Shown one piece after another: positions 36,292 through 44,910 of a stretch of DNA of 64,000 bases. The stretch's first letter is position 1; each line of letters starts with the position of its first letter. Source of the stretch: JAJDXO01 sp965213765 (GTDB lineage: Bacteria > Pseudomonadota > Alphaproteobacteria > Rhodospirillales > UBA2165). The stretch is taken from NCBI GenBank assembly GCA_965213765.1, contig OZ243926.1, positions 2,604,001-2,668,000 on the forward strand. The letters are read 5' to 3'. The notes beneath the pieces were generated by a model. It saw only the letters and a program-made list of their open reading frames with translations, made no database searches and was not told the origin of the DNA. A program made the position numbers and the translations under genes.

Positions 36292-37310
36292 GCCTGCCTT
36301 TGCCGCGCGGGAACTGTCCGCGACGAGAGCGGGACCGCCGCATCCAGCCAGTCGCGGAGTGGGCCCAGAACGGGATGGCGGCAGGCCCCCGTCAGGAGCC
36401 GCCAGACCCGCGGGATGTGCCGAAGGTAGGCGAATTTGCCGTCCCGACAGGCGAGCCGGGTGAAAATACCAATGACCTTGCAGTGCCTTTGAGCGGCAAG
36501 AATTGCGTAGGCCGCCTCAAATGTCCGCCGATCCTGACCGGGGAACGCGCCGAGGTAGCGGTCGAGCATGAGTCCGGCGAGGCCGGGGCGCAAATCGCGG
36601 CGGGCATCCTCGAGCAAAGACATGAGATCGTAGGGCGTGCGGCCGACCACCGCATCCTGATAGTCCAACAACCCGACGGCGGCGACCCCTTCGCGCCGCG
36701 GAAGCCAAATGAGGTTGTCGGCGTGGTAATCCCTGAGCGTAAGGGTCTCCGGCACCTCTTCGAGCATTGGCAGGCACCGCCGCCAAATATCCTGAAAAGC
36801 CGTTCGGGTGCGAGGCGGGGTCGGCACGTGAAGCGTATTGGGCATATACCAGTCGGTGAACAGCGCCGCTTCGCCGAGAAGCATTTCCTCGTCGTATTCG
36901 GCGAGCCCATCAGGTACGGAAACCGCAGGATGCCGGCTGTGCAGATCTATCAGCAGATCGACGGCCCGCTCATAGAGATCCCGCTCGCCGGCGCCCTTGG
37001 CAACGGCCGCCGTGTAGAGATCATCGCCAAGATCCTCGAGGAGAAGCAATCCCGTCTCCCGGTCCTCGGCGTATATCCTCGGCGCGCTGTAACCCAGGCT
37101 GAGCAGATGGCCGGTCATATGGACAAACGGCCGCACGTCTTCCCGAGGCGGCGGCGCATCCATAATCACGGCCGTTTCGTCACCCTTGGTAATCCGCTCA
37201 TAGCGCCGGAAAGACGCATCGCCGGCAAGCGGCTGGCGCACCGCACCCCGCCAACCGGCCGCGTCGATGAACGAATTGATATGGTCCGACCGGTCAGCCA
37301 AGGTCTTCAA
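36288..37310 (-). CDS. amgK: N-acetylmuramate / N-acetylglucosamine kinase (AmgK-type phosphotransferase)
   Basis: A 340-residue aminoglycoside-phosphotransferase-fold sugar kinase. The catalytic loop is LRDYHADNLIWLPRR (Asp and Asn in place) and the metal-binding segment VGLLDYQDAVVGRTPYDL. The N-terminal RQPLAGDASFRRYERI is typical of the cell-wall recycling kinases found beside tsaE. No ATG fits, and TTG 37310 (or TTG 37301) is likely, overlapping the end of tsaE. Confidence 0.87.
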   Translation of the reverse strand: MKTLADRSDHINSFIDAAGWRGAVRQPLAGDASFRRYERITKGDETAVIMDAPPPREDVRPFVHMTGHLLSLGYSAPRIYAEDRETGLLLLEDLGDDLYTAAVAKGAGERDLYERAVDLLIDLHSRHPAVSVPDGLAEYDEEMLLGEAALFTDWYMPNTLHVPTPPRTRTAFQDIWRRCLPMLEEVPETLTLRDYHADNLIWLPRREGVAAVGLLDYQDAVVGRTPYDLMSLLEDARRDLRPGLAGLMLDRYLGAFPGQDRRTFEAAYAILAAQRHCKVIGIFTRLACRDGKFAYLRHIPRVWRLLTGACRHPVLGPLRDWLDAAVPLSSRTVPARQRQA

Positions 37311-37770
37311 GCTCGTTCAACCGGTCCGCCCATTCGTCGGTACCTTCAATCTCGACCCGCCGCACATCCTCCCGCTCGCCGATCGCGAAACGCAGGTCGA
37401 GCCGCTCCCAAGGGAGGTAGGCGCCTAAATTCTCCGGCCATTCAATGAGCGAAATGCCTTCGGTAAACGCATCTTCGATATCCAGCTCCAGTGCGTCGTC
37501 GGGATTTTCCAGGCGGTAAAAGTCGAAGTGCCAGACGGTTCCCGCCTCGAGTTCGTAGGTCTGAACCAACGTAAAGGTGGGGCTGGGAATTTCCTCCCGG
37601 ACTCCCCACTCCCTCAGGAACGCCCGGGCAAATGTGGTCTTGCCGGTTCCGAGCTCGCCGGAGAGCGCGATGACGTCTCCATCCTCGGCGAGCGAGGCGA
37701 TTTCGGCGGCCAATTCGGCAGTCGCTTCCTCTCCATCCAAGGTCAGCCGGCGCGGCTTGGGCATGCTCAT
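37294..37770 (-). CDS. tsaE: tRNA threonylcarbamoyladenosine biosynthesis ATPase TsaE
   Basis: A 158-residue P-loop protein that powers the TsaB-TsaD complex in making t6A37 on ANN-decoding tRNAs. Walker A is GELGTGKTT (residues 38-46), followed by SPTFTLVQTY and VWHFDFYRL, both family hallmarks, and ISLIEWPE. It leads the overlapping run amgK-murU-addBA. A MITE-like element lies upstream, which separates it from the kinase homologue at 38092. Confidence 0.94.
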   Translation of the reverse strand: MSMPKPRRLTLDGEEATAELAAEIASLAEDGDVIALSGELGTGKTTFARAFLREWGVREEIPSPTFTLVQTYELEAGTVWHFDFYRLENPDDALELDIEDAFTEGISLIEWPENLGAYLPWERLDLRFAIGEREDVRRVEIEGTDEWADRLNELEDLG

Positions 37771-37819
37771 GGCACTCTTTTAAAGGAGCGGCGATTGAAG
37801 CGAAAGCGGATTGCTGTAC

Positions 37820-38095
37820 CGGGGTCCGGACCCGATTGAGCCGCCATGGGAGCGTTGCGGCGACGGGGACGGCGCGGCACGAGGTCCCTCGCCCCCGTCA
37901 GGGGGAGAGGGATGCGGAGGCTTGGCGAGCCTGCGAGCCATAGCCGGGTGAGGGGGAACTTCCATATCGCCCCCACCCTCACTCCTACCCCGGCCCTCTC
38001 CCGGAGGGAGAGGGAGTTTCGGTGGGTCCCCTCACCCCCTTCCCGGGGGGAGAGGACGAAAAAAGGAGAATCCCCCAATCGAGTCCGGACCTTAG
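37820..38095. repeat. MITE-like intergenic element, copy D
   Basis: A 276-bp element of the short form. The left end is GGGGTCCGGACCCGATTGAGCC (flank degenerate) and the right end CAATCGAGTCCGGACCTTAG. The TTAG supplies the TAA stop of the downstream-reading minus-strand kinase gene (38092-38094). Internal CT/GA hairpins are as in the other copies. It fills the gap between tsaE and the kinase gene. Confidence 0.82.
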
Positions 38096-39585
38096 GCGGG
38101 ACTTTGCGGGATACGGCAGGTGACGGTGGTGCCCCGATTGAGGCGCGAGATCAGATTAACGGTGCCTCCGTGAAGCTCGATGAAGCTTTTGACCAGAGTC
38201 AGGCCGAGGCCGACGCCTTCATGGCCGGCATCCGCCCCCCGGGCGAAGCCCCTGAAAACAAGTTCGATTTCGGACAGCGGAATGCCGACCCCTGTGTCCT
38301 TGACGAATATCTCGATCTCATCCTGGCCGCGCGCCGCACCGAGCGTTACCGTCCCGCCGGGCTCGGTAAATGCCAGCGCATTACTCAACAAATGGAGCAA
38401 TGCCTGGCGCAATATGCGGTCGTCGGCGGTGATCCATCCGACCTCGGGCGAACAATCGAACGCCAGTCGAATCTTGTCCGACCGGGCACGTTCCCGGACC
38501 AGGCTCAAAAGATCGGTCAACAGGACGTGGAGATCGAGACTTTCGAGATCAAGACCGAGCAGTCCCGCCTCGAGATTCGCAAGATCCATCACCTGTCCGA
38601 TGGTCGACGCCATGGCCGCGGCCGTCGAGGCGATCCCCTCCGCATACTCCTGCTGGCGGCGGTTCAGCTCTCCGACGTAACCGCCGCCAAGAAGCTCGGC
38701 GAATCCCTTGACCGTGTTGAGGGGCGTCCTGAGCTCGAAAGACAGATTGGCGAGAAACTCGGTTTTAAGCCGATCGAGGGCCATCATCGAGTCGGCCTTG
38801 GTCCGGAGGGCCTCGCCTTCCCGGACGGTCCGGGTGACATCGGTATATCGAAACAGCATCGACCCGTCGGGGAGCGGGCGGCGGACGAATTCAAACACCC
38901 GCCCGTCTTCATGGCGAAGCTCAGATGTCTCCGAACTGCGCGCAAAGTAACGAGCCGCCAGCCGTGCGGCCTCGGCCTCCCAATCCTCGGATGACCCGTG
39001 CAGGCAGCGGGTCTGACGAACGAAGTCGCTCAAATGCAGCTTCGGGAGTTCGTCGGGAACCTCCCACATCCCGGCAAATGCCGGGTTGGCCAACCGAAGC
39101 CTTCCATCGCCGCCGAATACACCGATGGCCTCGGATAGATTGTCGAGCGTGGACTGCTGTACCGCCTGCGCCTCGCGCGCCTGCCGCTCGGCCGACATGC
39201 GCCTGCTGAGATCCTCGAAGGCCAGCATCACCGCTCCCTCTCCGAGAGGCGCTGCGATTCGCCGGAGCGTCGCGCCATCCGGCAGATGGAACACTTCTTC
39301 GTGGACATCCTGTAATCCGGCGAGGAGTCGTGATTGGGCCTCCCGATAGGCTTGGAAATCGACCTGTTCGGGTAGTTTGCGGCCCGCCCGCATTCGATCC
39401 AGTAAATCGCCGAATGTCGGCCGGCGCTCCAGCCACTCGGTGTCGAGATCAAACAGGGCGGCGAATACGGGATTGAAAGCCTCCACCCGGCCGTCGCGCG
39501 CGATCAGGCAAACGGCGAGCGGCAACGCCTCGAGGAGGGCGGTATCGATCCCAGGATGCTGGCCGGACGCGTGAAGTGTGGGCAC
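38092..39585 (-). CDS. PAS-domain sensor kinase homologue, DivL-like, with Phe at the phospho-acceptor site
   Basis: A 497-residue soluble protein. Two PAS-like regions cover about residues 18-130 (LPLAVCLIARDGRVEAFNPV) and 145-260 (AIGVFGGDGRLRLANPAF). A DHp/HisKA helix and an ATPase domain follow. The H-box reads EFLANLSFELRTPLNTVKGF: residue 283 is Phe (codon TTC at 38737-38739) where kinases have His. The N-box (HLLSNALAFTEPGG), G1 (DTGVGIP) and G2 (GVGLGLTLV) are intact, so ATP may still bind. DivL of Caulobacter has Tyr at this site and signals by binding, not by autophosphorylation; this protein resembles that group. It lacks membrane segments and starts at GTG 39585. Its stop codon lies in MITE-like copy D. 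Assignment to DivL is inference. Confidence 0.8.
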   Translation of the reverse strand: MPTLHASGQHPGIDTALLEALPLAVCLIARDGRVEAFNPVFAALFDLDTEWLERRPTFGDLLDRMRAGRKLPEQVDFQAYREAQSRLLAGLQDVHEEVFHLPDGATLRRIAAPLGEGAVMLAFEDLSRRMSAERQAREAQAVQQSTLDNLSEAIGVFGGDGRLRLANPAFAGMWEVPDELPKLHLSDFVRQTRCLHGSSEDWEAEAARLAARYFARSSETSELRHEDGRVFEFVRRPLPDGSMLFRYTDVTRTVREGEALRTKADSMMALDRLKTEFLANLSFELRTPLNTVKGFAELLGGGYVGELNRRQQEYAEGIASTAAAMASTIGQVMDLANLEAGLLGLDLESLDLHVLLTDLLSLVRERARSDKIRLAFDCSPEVGWITADDRILRQALLHLLSNALAFTEPGGTVTLGAARGQDEIEIFVKDTGVGIPLSEIELVFRGFARGADAGHEGVGLGLTLVKSFIELHGGTVNLISRLNRGTTVTCRIPQSPA

Positions 39586-39676
39586 CGGCGAATCTTAGGC
39601 CGGGGCCCATCGGCCAGCAATAGGCTGGACGCTGGAGCAGTTTCCGGTCAAATGGTTCAATTTGGCCGGAAACTGC

Positions 39677-40157
39677 CTAGGGTCCGGACACAATCGAGCC
39701 GCCATAGGAGTGTTGGGGCGATGAGGCATAAAATGATTGCGTCATGGCCGGGCCTACCGGACCGGCTTCGCCGGCCGGAGGACAAACCGCGACCCGGCCA
39801 TCCACGTGCACCGCCGGCCGCGAGGCGTGGATCACCGGGTCAAATAAGGTCAATTCGGACGAATTGACCGACCCGGTGATGACGACGTGCGGGTGAGCGG
39901 GGAGAGGAGGCTTGCCATGCGTTCCCTCGCCCCCGTCAGGGGGAGAGGGATGCGGAGGGTTGGCGAGGCGAACGCCAAGCCTACCCGGCGCTGGGTGAGG
40001 GGGAATTTCCATATCACCCTCACCCCGGCCCTCTCCCTCAGAGAGGGAGAGGGAGTAGTCGCGTTGCCGCATCGGGTCCCCTCGTCCCCTTCCCGGAGGA
40101 GAGGGGAGGGTGAGAGGGCGCAAAAAGGAGACTCCCCTAATTGAGTACAGACCCTAG
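39677..40157. repeat. MITE-like intergenic element, copy E (long form), hit by IS630 at its right end
   Basis: A 481-bp element with CTAG at both ends (39677-39680 and 40154-40157). The left end is GGTCCGGACACAATCGAGCC and the right CTAATTGAGTACAGACC. It holds the long-form module starting ATGAGGCATAAAATGATTGC, as in copy B. The right CTAG is split by an IS630-family insertion at its TA; rejoining the flanks puts this element directly at the ahcY stop codon. Confidence 0.85.
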
Positions 40158-41339
40158 TCACCTGAATCTAAAGTTCGTGGCATAAATTTTGTTCGACCCG
40201 AAGGCAGAAGCGCTTGACGGCGGCGAGGATTTCATCGGCGGACTTGGTCCACTTGAAGGGTCGGGGGTTTTCGTTGTGGGTTTCGATGAAGGCGCGGATG
40301 TCGGCCTCGAGCTGGAGGGTAGAGCGGTGCACTCCGCGTTGCAGTTGCTTGCGCGTGAGCTCGGCGAACCAGCGCTCGACCTGATTAATCCACGACGCCG
40401 ATGTCGGCGTGAAGTGGACGTGCCAGTGCGGCCGCCGCGCCAGCCAGGCCTTGACCCCCGCCGTCTTGTGGGTGGCGTAGTTGTCCATGACGATGTGGAT
40501 GTCCAGCCCGTCCGGGACATTGCGGTCGATCACCTTCAGGAAGTCGAGGAACTCTCTGGCCCGGTGACGGCGATAGCACTTGCCGATGACCGAGCCGGTG
40601 GCAACGTCGAGGGCGGCGAAGAGCGAGGTGGTGCCGTTGCGCTTGTAGTCGTGGGTGCGCCGCTCAGGGATGCCCGGCAGCATCGGCAGGACCGGCTGGG
40701 TGCGGTCGAGGGCCTGAATCTGGCTCTTTTCGTCGACACAGAGCACCAGCGCGCGATCCGGCGGCGACATGTAGAGGCCGACAATGTCGCGGACCTTGTC
40801 GACGAAGTGCGGATCGCTGGAGAGTTTGAAGGTCTCGGCCCGGTGCGGCTGCAAGCCGAAGGCGCCCCAGATGCGCCAGATCGACGTGTGCGACAGTCCC
40901 GCCTCCTTCGCCATCGAGCGCAGCGACCAGTGGGTGGCGTCCGCAGGCCGCGAGGTGAGTGTTCGCTCGATCACTTGCGCCACCTTCTCGTCCTCAATGG
41001 TGCGTGGCCGTCCCTGCCGGGGTTCGTCCGACAGACCATCGATGCGGTCCTGGACGAAGCGCCTCCGCCACTTGCCGACGGTGTGCTCGTGCACGCCGAT
41101 CTCCGCGGCCACCGCCTTGTTGCCAAGCCCGTCCGCGCAACGCAGGATCATGCGGCAGCGATCCGACAGGGAGCGCGCCACACGGTGGCGGCGAACCTGC
41201 GCTTCCAGAAACGACCGTTCCTCATCGCTCAAGACCAGGGCCGCCAGCGGCCGTCCCGTACCGCGCGCCATCGAGATGACCTCCTTTGTCCGACCAGGAG
41301 GGCCATCCTACAATGAACCTTACTTCAGTGCCAGATGAC
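40157..41339 (-). mobile_element. IS630-family insertion sequence, complete
   Basis: The element is 1183 bp with imperfect terminal inverted repeats, GTCACCTGAATC at one end and GTCATCTGGCAC at the other (read inward). It is flanked by TA on both sides (40155-40156 and 41340-41341), the target duplication expected of IS630/Tc1. It encodes one intact transposase and sits in the terminal CTAG of MITE-like copy E, next to ahcY. Confidence 0.88.
40168..41271 (-). CDS. IS630-family transposase
   Basis: A 367-residue DDE transposase. The N-terminal helix-turn-helix lies around AVAAEIGVHEHTVGKWRRRF; a second DNA-binding part follows at GLSHTSIWRIWGAFGL. The catalytic residues are the Asp in LVLCVDEKSQIQALDRTQP, the Asp in DIHIVMDNYATHK, and the Glu in SWINQVERWFAELT. 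The ATG follows AAAGGAGGT by seven bases. No frameshift or stop is seen, so the element may be active. Confidence 0.95.
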   Translation of the reverse strand: MARGTGRPLAALVLSDEERSFLEAQVRRHRVARSLSDRCRMILRCADGLGNKAVAAEIGVHEHTVGKWRRRFVQDRIDGLSDEPRQGRPRTIEDEKVAQVIERTLTSRPADATHWSLRSMAKEAGLSHTSIWRIWGAFGLQPHRAETFKLSSDPHFVDKVRDIVGLYMSPPDRALVLCVDEKSQIQALDRTQPVLPMLPGIPERRTHDYKRNGTTSLFAALDVATGSVIGKCYRRHRAREFLDFLKVIDRNVPDGLDIHIVMDNYATHKTAGVKAWLARRPHWHVHFTPTSASWINQVERWFAELTRKQLQRGVHRSTLQLEADIRAFIETHNENPRPFKWTKSADEILAAVKRFCLRVEQNLCHEL

Positions 41340-42634
41340 TAGTAGCGGTAATATTCAGGCTTGTAGGGCCCGGCCTGCCGGACGCCGATATACTCGGCCT
41401 GCGCCGGTGTGAGCTCGGTGAGTTTGACCCCCAGCTTGCCGAGGTGCAGGCGTGCCACCTTCTCGTCCAGGTCCTTGGGCAGGACATAGACCTTGTTCTC
41501 GTACTTGCCGGCATTGTTCCAAATCTCGATCTGGGCCAACACCTGGTTGGTGAAGCTGGCGCTCATGACAAAGCTCGGATGACCGGTGGCGCAACCCAAA
41601 TTCACCAGCCGGCCCTCGGCCAGCACGATAACCCGCTTGCCGTCCGGAAACTCCACCTCATCCACCTGGGGCTTCACATTGTGCCATTTGTAGTTCCGCA
41701 AGGATTCGATCTGAATTTCGGAATCAAAGTGACCGATGTTGGAAACGATGGCCCGGTCCTTCATCTCCCGCATGTGATCGATGGTGATGACGTCAATGTT
41801 GCCGGTGGTGGTCACGAAGACGTCGCCGATAGGCGCCGCCTCGTCCATTGTGACCACTTCATAGCCTTCCATCGACGCCTGAAGAGCACAGATGGGGTCG
41901 ATTTCGGTCACCAGAACCCGTGCGCCCTGGCCCCGAAGACTGGCGGCCGAGCCCTTGCCCACGTCGCCATATCCGGCGACCACGGCGATCTTACCGGCCA
42001 ACATCACATCGGTTGCCCGCTTGATGCCGTCAACGAGGCTCTCCCGGCAGCCATAGAGATTGTCGAATTTCGACTTGGTCACCGAATCGTTGACGTTGAA
42101 GGCCGGCACCATCAACGAGCCATCTTTCTCCATCTCGTAGAGGCGGTGAACGCCGGTGGTGGTTTCCTCGGACAGTCCCTTGACGCCGGCCATCTTGTCT
42201 TTGTGCTTCTCGTGCATGACCGCCGTGAGGTCGCCGCCGTCATCCAATATCATGTTGGGCGCCCAGCCATCAGGTCCCTCGATGGTTTGATCGATACACC
42301 ACCAGAACTCTTCCTCGGTTTCCCCCTTCCAGGCGAAGACCGGAATATTCTCGGCGGCGATGGCCGCGGCAGCCTGATCCTGGGTGGAGAAGATATTGCA
42401 CGAACTCCAGCGGATCTCCGCGCCGAGGTCGATCAGCGTTTCAATCAACACGGCTGTCTGAATGGTCATATGGAGACATCCGGCGATGCGGGCGCCCGCC
42501 AACGGCTTTTTGCCGGCATATTCCTCGCGGATCGCCATCAGTCCGGGCATCTCCGTCTCGGCGATGGCGATTTCCTTGCGGCCCCATTCGGCCAGGTCCA
42601 TGTCGGCAACTTTGTAATCGTTCGCGGCGCTCAT
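41339..42634 (-). CDS. ahcY: Adenosylhomocysteinase
   Basis: A 431-residue NAD-dependent hydrolase splitting S-adenosylhomocysteine to adenosine and homocysteine, which keeps methylation running. Motifs include LHMTIQTAVLIETL, SCNIFSTQDQAAAAI, the Rossmann loop VVAGYGDVGKGSAASL and the C-terminal KPEYYRY. The start at ATG 42634 follows GGAGAA by five bases; 33 further upstream codons have no family match. The TAG stop (41339-41341) was formed at the junction with a MITE-like element and now abuts IS630. I saw no SAH-riboswitch-like fold in the leader. It follows ptsH by 155 bases. Confidence 0.95.
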   Translation of the reverse strand: MSAANDYKVADMDLAEWGRKEIAIAETEMPGLMAIREEYAGKKPLAGARIAGCLHMTIQTAVLIETLIDLGAEIRWSSCNIFSTQDQAAAAIAAENIPVFAWKGETEEEFWWCIDQTIEGPDGWAPNMILDDGGDLTAVMHEKHKDKMAGVKGLSEETTTGVHRLYEMEKDGSLMVPAFNVNDSVTKSKFDNLYGCRESLVDGIKRATDVMLAGKIAVVAGYGDVGKGSAASLRGQGARVLVTEIDPICALQASMEGYEVVTMDEAAPIGDVFVTTTGNIDVITIDHMREMKDRAIVSNIGHFDSEIQIESLRNYKWHNVKPQVDEVEFPDGKRVIVLAEGRLVNLGCATGHPSFVMSASFTNQVLAQIEIWNNAGKYENKVYVLPKDLDEKVARLHLGKLGVKLTELTPAQAEYIGVRQAGPYKPEYYRY

Positions 42635-42789
42635 CCATCTTCTCCGGGGAGTCCGTAAATCAAGGGCGGCAGGGATAGCAGCAGCCATTTGGCCAAGCAA
42701 GGAATAACCCCGCTTCCGTCCCACTTGTCCCACACTGCCTGATGTAAGGGTTGGACCGGCGGTTTCAACGACCCCGGATCAGTCGAGGA

Positions 42790-43062
42790 TCATCCGTCCT
42801 CTTCTTCAAACCCGGCCTCGACCAATTCGGTGATGGCGGCCATGGCCCGGTCTCCCTCCGGGCCCGATGTCGTCACCTCGATCCGCATGCCGGGCGCCGC
42901 CGCCAGCATCATCAAGCCCATGATCGAGGTGCCAAGAACCGTCGTCCCGTCCTTGGACACGGTGACCTCGACATCGAACCCCCGGACCAATTTGACGAAC
43001 TTTGCCGCAGCCCGGGCGTGCAGACCACGCGAATTGCAAATGGTGAGGGTCGATCGGGGCAT
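42790..43062 (-). CDS. ptsH: Phosphocarrier protein HPr (regulatory PTS branch)
   Basis: A 90-residue phosphocarrier. His15 lies in NSRGLHARAAAKFVKL and Ser46, the HPr-kinase target, in GTSIMGLMMLAA. The acidic C-terminus ends EEEDG. With EIIA-Man and HprK next door and no sugar permease, it serves regulation, not sugar uptake, as in other alphaproteobacteria. Enzyme I is not in this window. Confidence 0.93.
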   Translation of the reverse strand: MPRSTLTICNSRGLHARAAAKFVKLVRGFDVEVTVSKDGTTVLGTSIMGLMMLAAAPGMRIEVTTSGPEGDRAMAAITELVEAGFEEEDG

Positions 43063-43088
43063 GGCGGCTGGAGCCCTACCGAATGGGG

Positions 43089-43496
43089 CTAGTCGGCCTC
43101 CTTGGCCAGCAATTGGGAAGCAACGTTAATGTACTTCCGGCCCGCCTCCTGGGCCTTGGCCACCGCCTCGCCGAGTTCAAGCTCGTCCCGGACGCTGGCG
43201 AGCTTGACCAGCATCGGCAGATTGACCCCGGCGATCACCTCGATGTTTGCGCGTTCCATAATGGAAATAGCCAAATTCGACGGCGTGCCGCCGAACATGT
43301 CGGTGAGAACAACGACGCCCTCCCCGCTGTCCGTCTCCTCGACACTGTTCACGATATCGGCGCGGCGCCGCTCCATGTCATCGTCCGGCCCTATGCAGAC
43401 CGAGGCGACTTGCGGCTGAGGTCCAACGACGTGCTCCAACGCACCGATGAGCTCGTCGGCCAAATGGCCGTGGGTAACCAAAACCAATCCGATCAT
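43089..43496 (-). CDS. PTS EIIA component, mannose-family type (regulatory)
   Basis: A 135-residue EIIA-Man fold protein. The phosphorylated His is His9 in LVLVTHGHLADEL; VVLTDMFGGTPSNLA is the family signature. No IIB, IIC or IID genes follow, so it acts as the terminal acceptor in a regulatory phosphorelay. It starts in an ATGA overlap with rapZ and lies 26 bases before ptsH. In related bacteria its phosphorylation state affects the ChvG kinase or (p)ppGpp enzymes; here that is inference. Confidence 0.92.
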   Translation of the reverse strand: MIGLVLVTHGHLADELIGALEHVVGPQPQVASVCIGPDDDMERRRADIVNSVEETDSGEGVVVLTDMFGGTPSNLAISIMERANIEVIAGVNLPMLVKLASVRDELELGEAVAKAQEAGRKYINVASQLLAKEAD

Positions 43497-44428
43497 TGAG
43501 AGTCCTCTTTTGCCGGAACCGGTGGATCAGCCAGCCCCAGATCACGATGGCGAACCTGAACCTTCTCGCCCAGGCTGTCAAACCACCCGCCCAGTTGTTC
43601 GGTCACGTAGACGGAACGGTGCCGGCCGCCTGTGCAGCCTATCCCGATGGTCAAATAGCTTTTTCCCTCCGCCTTGTAGGATGGCAGGAGCGGCTGGAGC
43701 AGATTGGTCAATCCGTCCCAAAAACTCCCAAATGCCGGATCCCCGGCAATGTATGCCGCAACGGCTTCGTCCCGCCCGCTTTGTGACCGCAGCTTGGGAT
43801 CGTAATGGGGGTTTGCGAGAAACCGTACGTCGAAGACAAGATCCGCATCCCGGGGCAAACCCCGCCGATAGGAAAACGACGTCACGAATATATTGAGGCC
43901 GCTGCCGCCGCCCGGCGAAAAATGAGCCTCGAGCAATTGCTTGAGCTCTCCGGGCGCCATGCCGGTGGTATCGATAACGTGATGAGCCCGGTCGCGAAGC
44001 CGCGAGACGACCCGTCTTTCATGGGCGATACCATCGGCAATCGGCCGGTCCATGGCCAGCGGATGACGGTGCCGGGTGACCTCATAGCGGCGCCTGAGTT
44101 CCTCGTCGTCACAATCAACGAACAAGATTTCCACTTCGACCGACCCTGTGCCGGCCAGTTCATCAAATTGGGTCAGGAAGGCATCCACGCCAAACCCGCG
44201 GGTCCGGATATCGACGCCAACCGCGATAGGCCGGTCGAAACCGGAGCCCGTTAGCCCCGGCTGTGTCGACAGAACCAGGCTCCCCAGCAGCGGCAGCGGA
44301 ACATTATCGACGGCTTCGTAGTCAAGATCTTCGAAGGCTTTCAGGACAGACGTCTTCCCTGCACCCGATATTCCGGTCACCAGGACCAGCCGGGCGGACG
44401 AGGCGGGTTTCGCCGGTGCCCCGGTCAC
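43493..44428 (-). CDS. rapZ: RapZ-family nucleotide-binding protein (YvcJ/YhbJ)
   Basis: A 311-residue P-loop protein. Walker A GISGAGKTS is at residues 19-27; further marks are FVDCDDEELRRRYEVTRHRHPL and the C-terminal domain with IGIGCTGGRHRSVYV. In E. coli RapZ directs decay of the GlmZ small RNA; the alphaproteobacterial role is unsettled. I place the start at GTG 44428 in a GTGA overlap with hprK; an upstream frame to 44554 lies wholly inside hprK. Confidence 0.92.
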   Translation of the reverse strand: MTGAPAKPASSARLVLVTGISGAGKTSVLKAFEDLDYEAVDNVPLPLLGSLVLSTQPGLTGSGFDRPIAVGVDIRTRGFGVDAFLTQFDELAGTGSVEVEILFVDCDDEELRRRYEVTRHRHPLAMDRPIADGIAHERRVVSRLRDRAHHVIDTTGMAPGELKQLLEAHFSPGGGSGLNIFVTSFSYRRGLPRDADLVFDVRFLANPHYDPKLRSQSGRDEAVAAYIAGDPAFGSFWDGLTNLLQPLLPSYKAEGKSYLTIGIGCTGGRHRSVYVTEQLGGWFDSLGEKVQVRHRDLGLADPPVPAKEDSQ

Positions 44429-44895
44429 GGCCGCGCCTTCAAGGGTGCAAGCAATGCCCCCTCCTCCAGACGGTTGGCGGCGCCTGAAGCTGTCTTGACC
44501 GCCAACTCGACCTTCTCCGCCACAGCGGTATCGAATGCGTGCAGGCGGACGCACGCGATTTGGTGTCCCAATATCTCCGTTGCCGGGTCTTCAGGCAGCC
44601 GCTCGACGGCATCGCGGCCGACCAGTTCGACCACCAAGTTCAATGGCGCCACGGCCTGATGGTCCAGTTTGACAATTCCAATACCGTGAACTTCCAACAA
44701 GCCGGCGAGATTAGCCGGTGCGCTCAGGCTCACCGCGCCGGAATTCACGCGGGTCACGACCCGGTCGTCGGCGACCAACCTGGCGCCACGGTTGATCAGG
44801 CGCAGGGCGAGGTCCGACTTTCCGGCACCTGACGGTCCGGTAATCAGAACGCCGTAACCATCGATGGAAACCGCGGTGGCGTGGATATGATCCAT
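44425..44895 (-). CDS. hprK: HPr kinase/phosphorylase, short alphaproteobacterial form
   Basis: A 156-residue protein corresponding to only the catalytic domain of HprK (Gram-positive enzymes are about 310 residues). The P-loop GPSGAGKSD is at residues 20-28, followed by GARLVADDRV, and LLEVHGIGIVKLDH matches the HprK signature near the catalytic Asp region. It phosphorylates Ser46 of HPr. It lies 15 bases downstream of chvG. Confidence 0.93.
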   Translation of the reverse strand: MDHIHATAVSIDGYGVLITGPSGAGKSDLALRLINRGARLVADDRVVTRVNSGAVSLSAPANLAGLLEVHGIGIVKLDHQAVAPLNLVVELVGRDAVERLPEDPATEILGHQIACVRLHAFDTAVAEKVELAVKTASGAANRLEEGALLAPLKARP

Positions 44896-44910
44896 GGCAG
44901 GACTAAATGC

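Noticed and set aside
42635..42789. Possible SAH riboswitch before ahcY
   Set aside because: I could not find the conserved core or pairing; the leader looks unstructured apart from GC-rich runs.
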